This document shows, in pieces, positions 44,275 through 64,000 of a stretch of DNA of 64,000 nt. A model generated the notes under the pieces. It was not told the DNA's origin, did not search any database, and saw only the letters and a program-made list of their open reading frames with translations. The stretch lies in the NCBI RefSeq assembly GCF_964199755.1, contig NC_133906.1, forward strand, positions 15,101,378 to 15,165,377, written 5' to 3'. The number at the start of each line of letters is the position of its first letter. The first letter of the stretch is position 1. This DNA is from Larus michahellis. Taxonomy: Eukaryota; Chordata; Aves; Charadriiformes; Laridae. The position numbers were made by a program, and so were the translations under genes.

Positions 44275-44317
44275 GCCCGTTCCAGGTTCCCGCCCGTTCC
44301 AGGTTCCCGCCCGTTCC
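44275..44317 (+). repeat. 17-bp tandem repeat, about 2.5 copies
   Basis: The unit GCCCGTTCCAGGTTCCC occurs at 44275-44291 and 44292-44308, with a partial third copy at 44309-44317. It lies 160-200 nt upstream of the DDX46 ATG, next to the CTCF-type motif. Confidence 0.93.
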
Positions 44318-44334
44318 GCTGCTGCGCCCTCCGG

Positions 44335-44353
44335 CCGCCAGGGGGCGCTGCGG
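44335..44353 (+). promoter_or_regulatory. CTCF-type binding motif
   Basis: CCGCCAGGGGGCGCTGCGG fits the vertebrate CTCF core (CCASYAGRKGGCRS) closely; the core AGGGGGCGCT is complete. It is about 120 nt upstream of the DDX46 start codon. CTCF binds such sites when unmethylated and can act as boundary or loop anchor. Occupancy is inferred, not seen. Confidence 0.7.
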
Positions 44354-44473
44354 CGGGCGGCGGGCAGGAAGTGGCGGGGAGGCGCAGCTTCCCGCCGCGC
44401 CTCTCGTCGTCCCGGGCGCTGAGGCGCGGAATGGCCGCCGCCGTCTAGCGTAGGGCCCCGCGCTGCTGCCGCC

Positions 44474-63652
<19,179 letters not shown>

Positions 63653-64000
63653 GTATTGGTGCCCTTCCACTTTAAGGTCAGGCTCTTTACAGAGCAATTT
63701 TTTTTCTTTTTCTTGTCTTCCCCCTCCCCTCCCCCCCCACAAAGGCTGTTCAGTTCTTTGTTCTGTGGCTGCCATTTTATTTAGTGTTTCTGCACACTAA
63801 TAATAACATGCTGCATTATGTAGTTCATTTGTGCTGGGCTAATTCGGTTAGAAGTTGTAGGATTTGTAATTGAGCTAATATGATAATAAGATTTAATACA
63901 GAACTGGAAATGCTTTGTCCGCCCTGTCAAAGAGTTACTTCATTATGGGTAAAATTACACAATTAGGTTCTGTCAGCTTTAGCAGAGTTGGAGGACATCT
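63653..64000 (+). other. DDX46: DDX46 intron 19 (partial)
   Basis: 348 nt of intron up to the window edge with a pyrimidine-rich tract at about 63700-63740. The next DDX46 exon was searched for and not found here. Confidence 0.85.

Overview
The window is ordinary vertebrate nuclear DNA and almost certainly avian. It has multi-exon genes with GT..AG introns, CpG-island promoters and AATAAA signals. Its recognisable transposon DNA is CR1 LINE sequence, the dominant retrotransposon of birds and other sauropsids. The predicted proteins match mammalian orthologues with few changes. The species cannot be settled from the sequence alone.

Layout, left to right. (1) 688-4589, minus strand: the first two coding exons of SAR1B, the COPII GTPase. 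The rest of the gene lies beyond position 1, and its non-coding first exon is probably near 9153. (2) About 8700-9800: a CpG island forming a head-to-head promoter for SAR1B (leftward) and SEC24A (rightward). (3) 9574-31798, plus strand: complete SEC24A, 23 coding exons, 1103 codons, followed by a 3' UTR of about 3 kb with several poly(A) signals. (4) 36941-41739, plus strand: complete CAMLG, 4 coding exons, 292 codons, behind its own CpG island. (5) 44474 to beyond 64000, plus strand: DDX46, of which 19 coding exons (876 codons) are present; the C-terminal part lies outside. I derived every exon by following the reading frame across splice sites. Summed exon lengths keep phase throughout and give whole codon numbers for all three plus-strand genes.

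Three neighbours serve the early secretory pathway and ER membrane. SAR1B recruits the COPII coat, SEC24A is its cargo-binding subunit, and CAMLG is part of the receptor that inserts tail-anchored proteins. DDX46 (PRP5 family) is a spliceosomal RNA helicase. From memory, the same order and orientation occurs at human 5q31.1, so this looks like an old conserved block.

Repeats are sparse. A 1.65 kb 5'-truncated CR1 sits antisense in DDX46 intron 2, and a 140 bp CR1 tail lies in SAR1B intron 2. Two 120-bp segments, 118/120 identical, flank SEC24A exon 2. A 28-bp exact repeat links SEC24A intron 18 to its 3' UTR. I found no convincing tRNA, rRNA, snoRNA or CRISPR feature and no sign of a novel molecular system. 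The best leads are the near-identical pair around SEC24A exon 2, the CR1 ending about 50 nt from a DDX46 splice acceptor, and the regulatory motifs in the three CpG islands.
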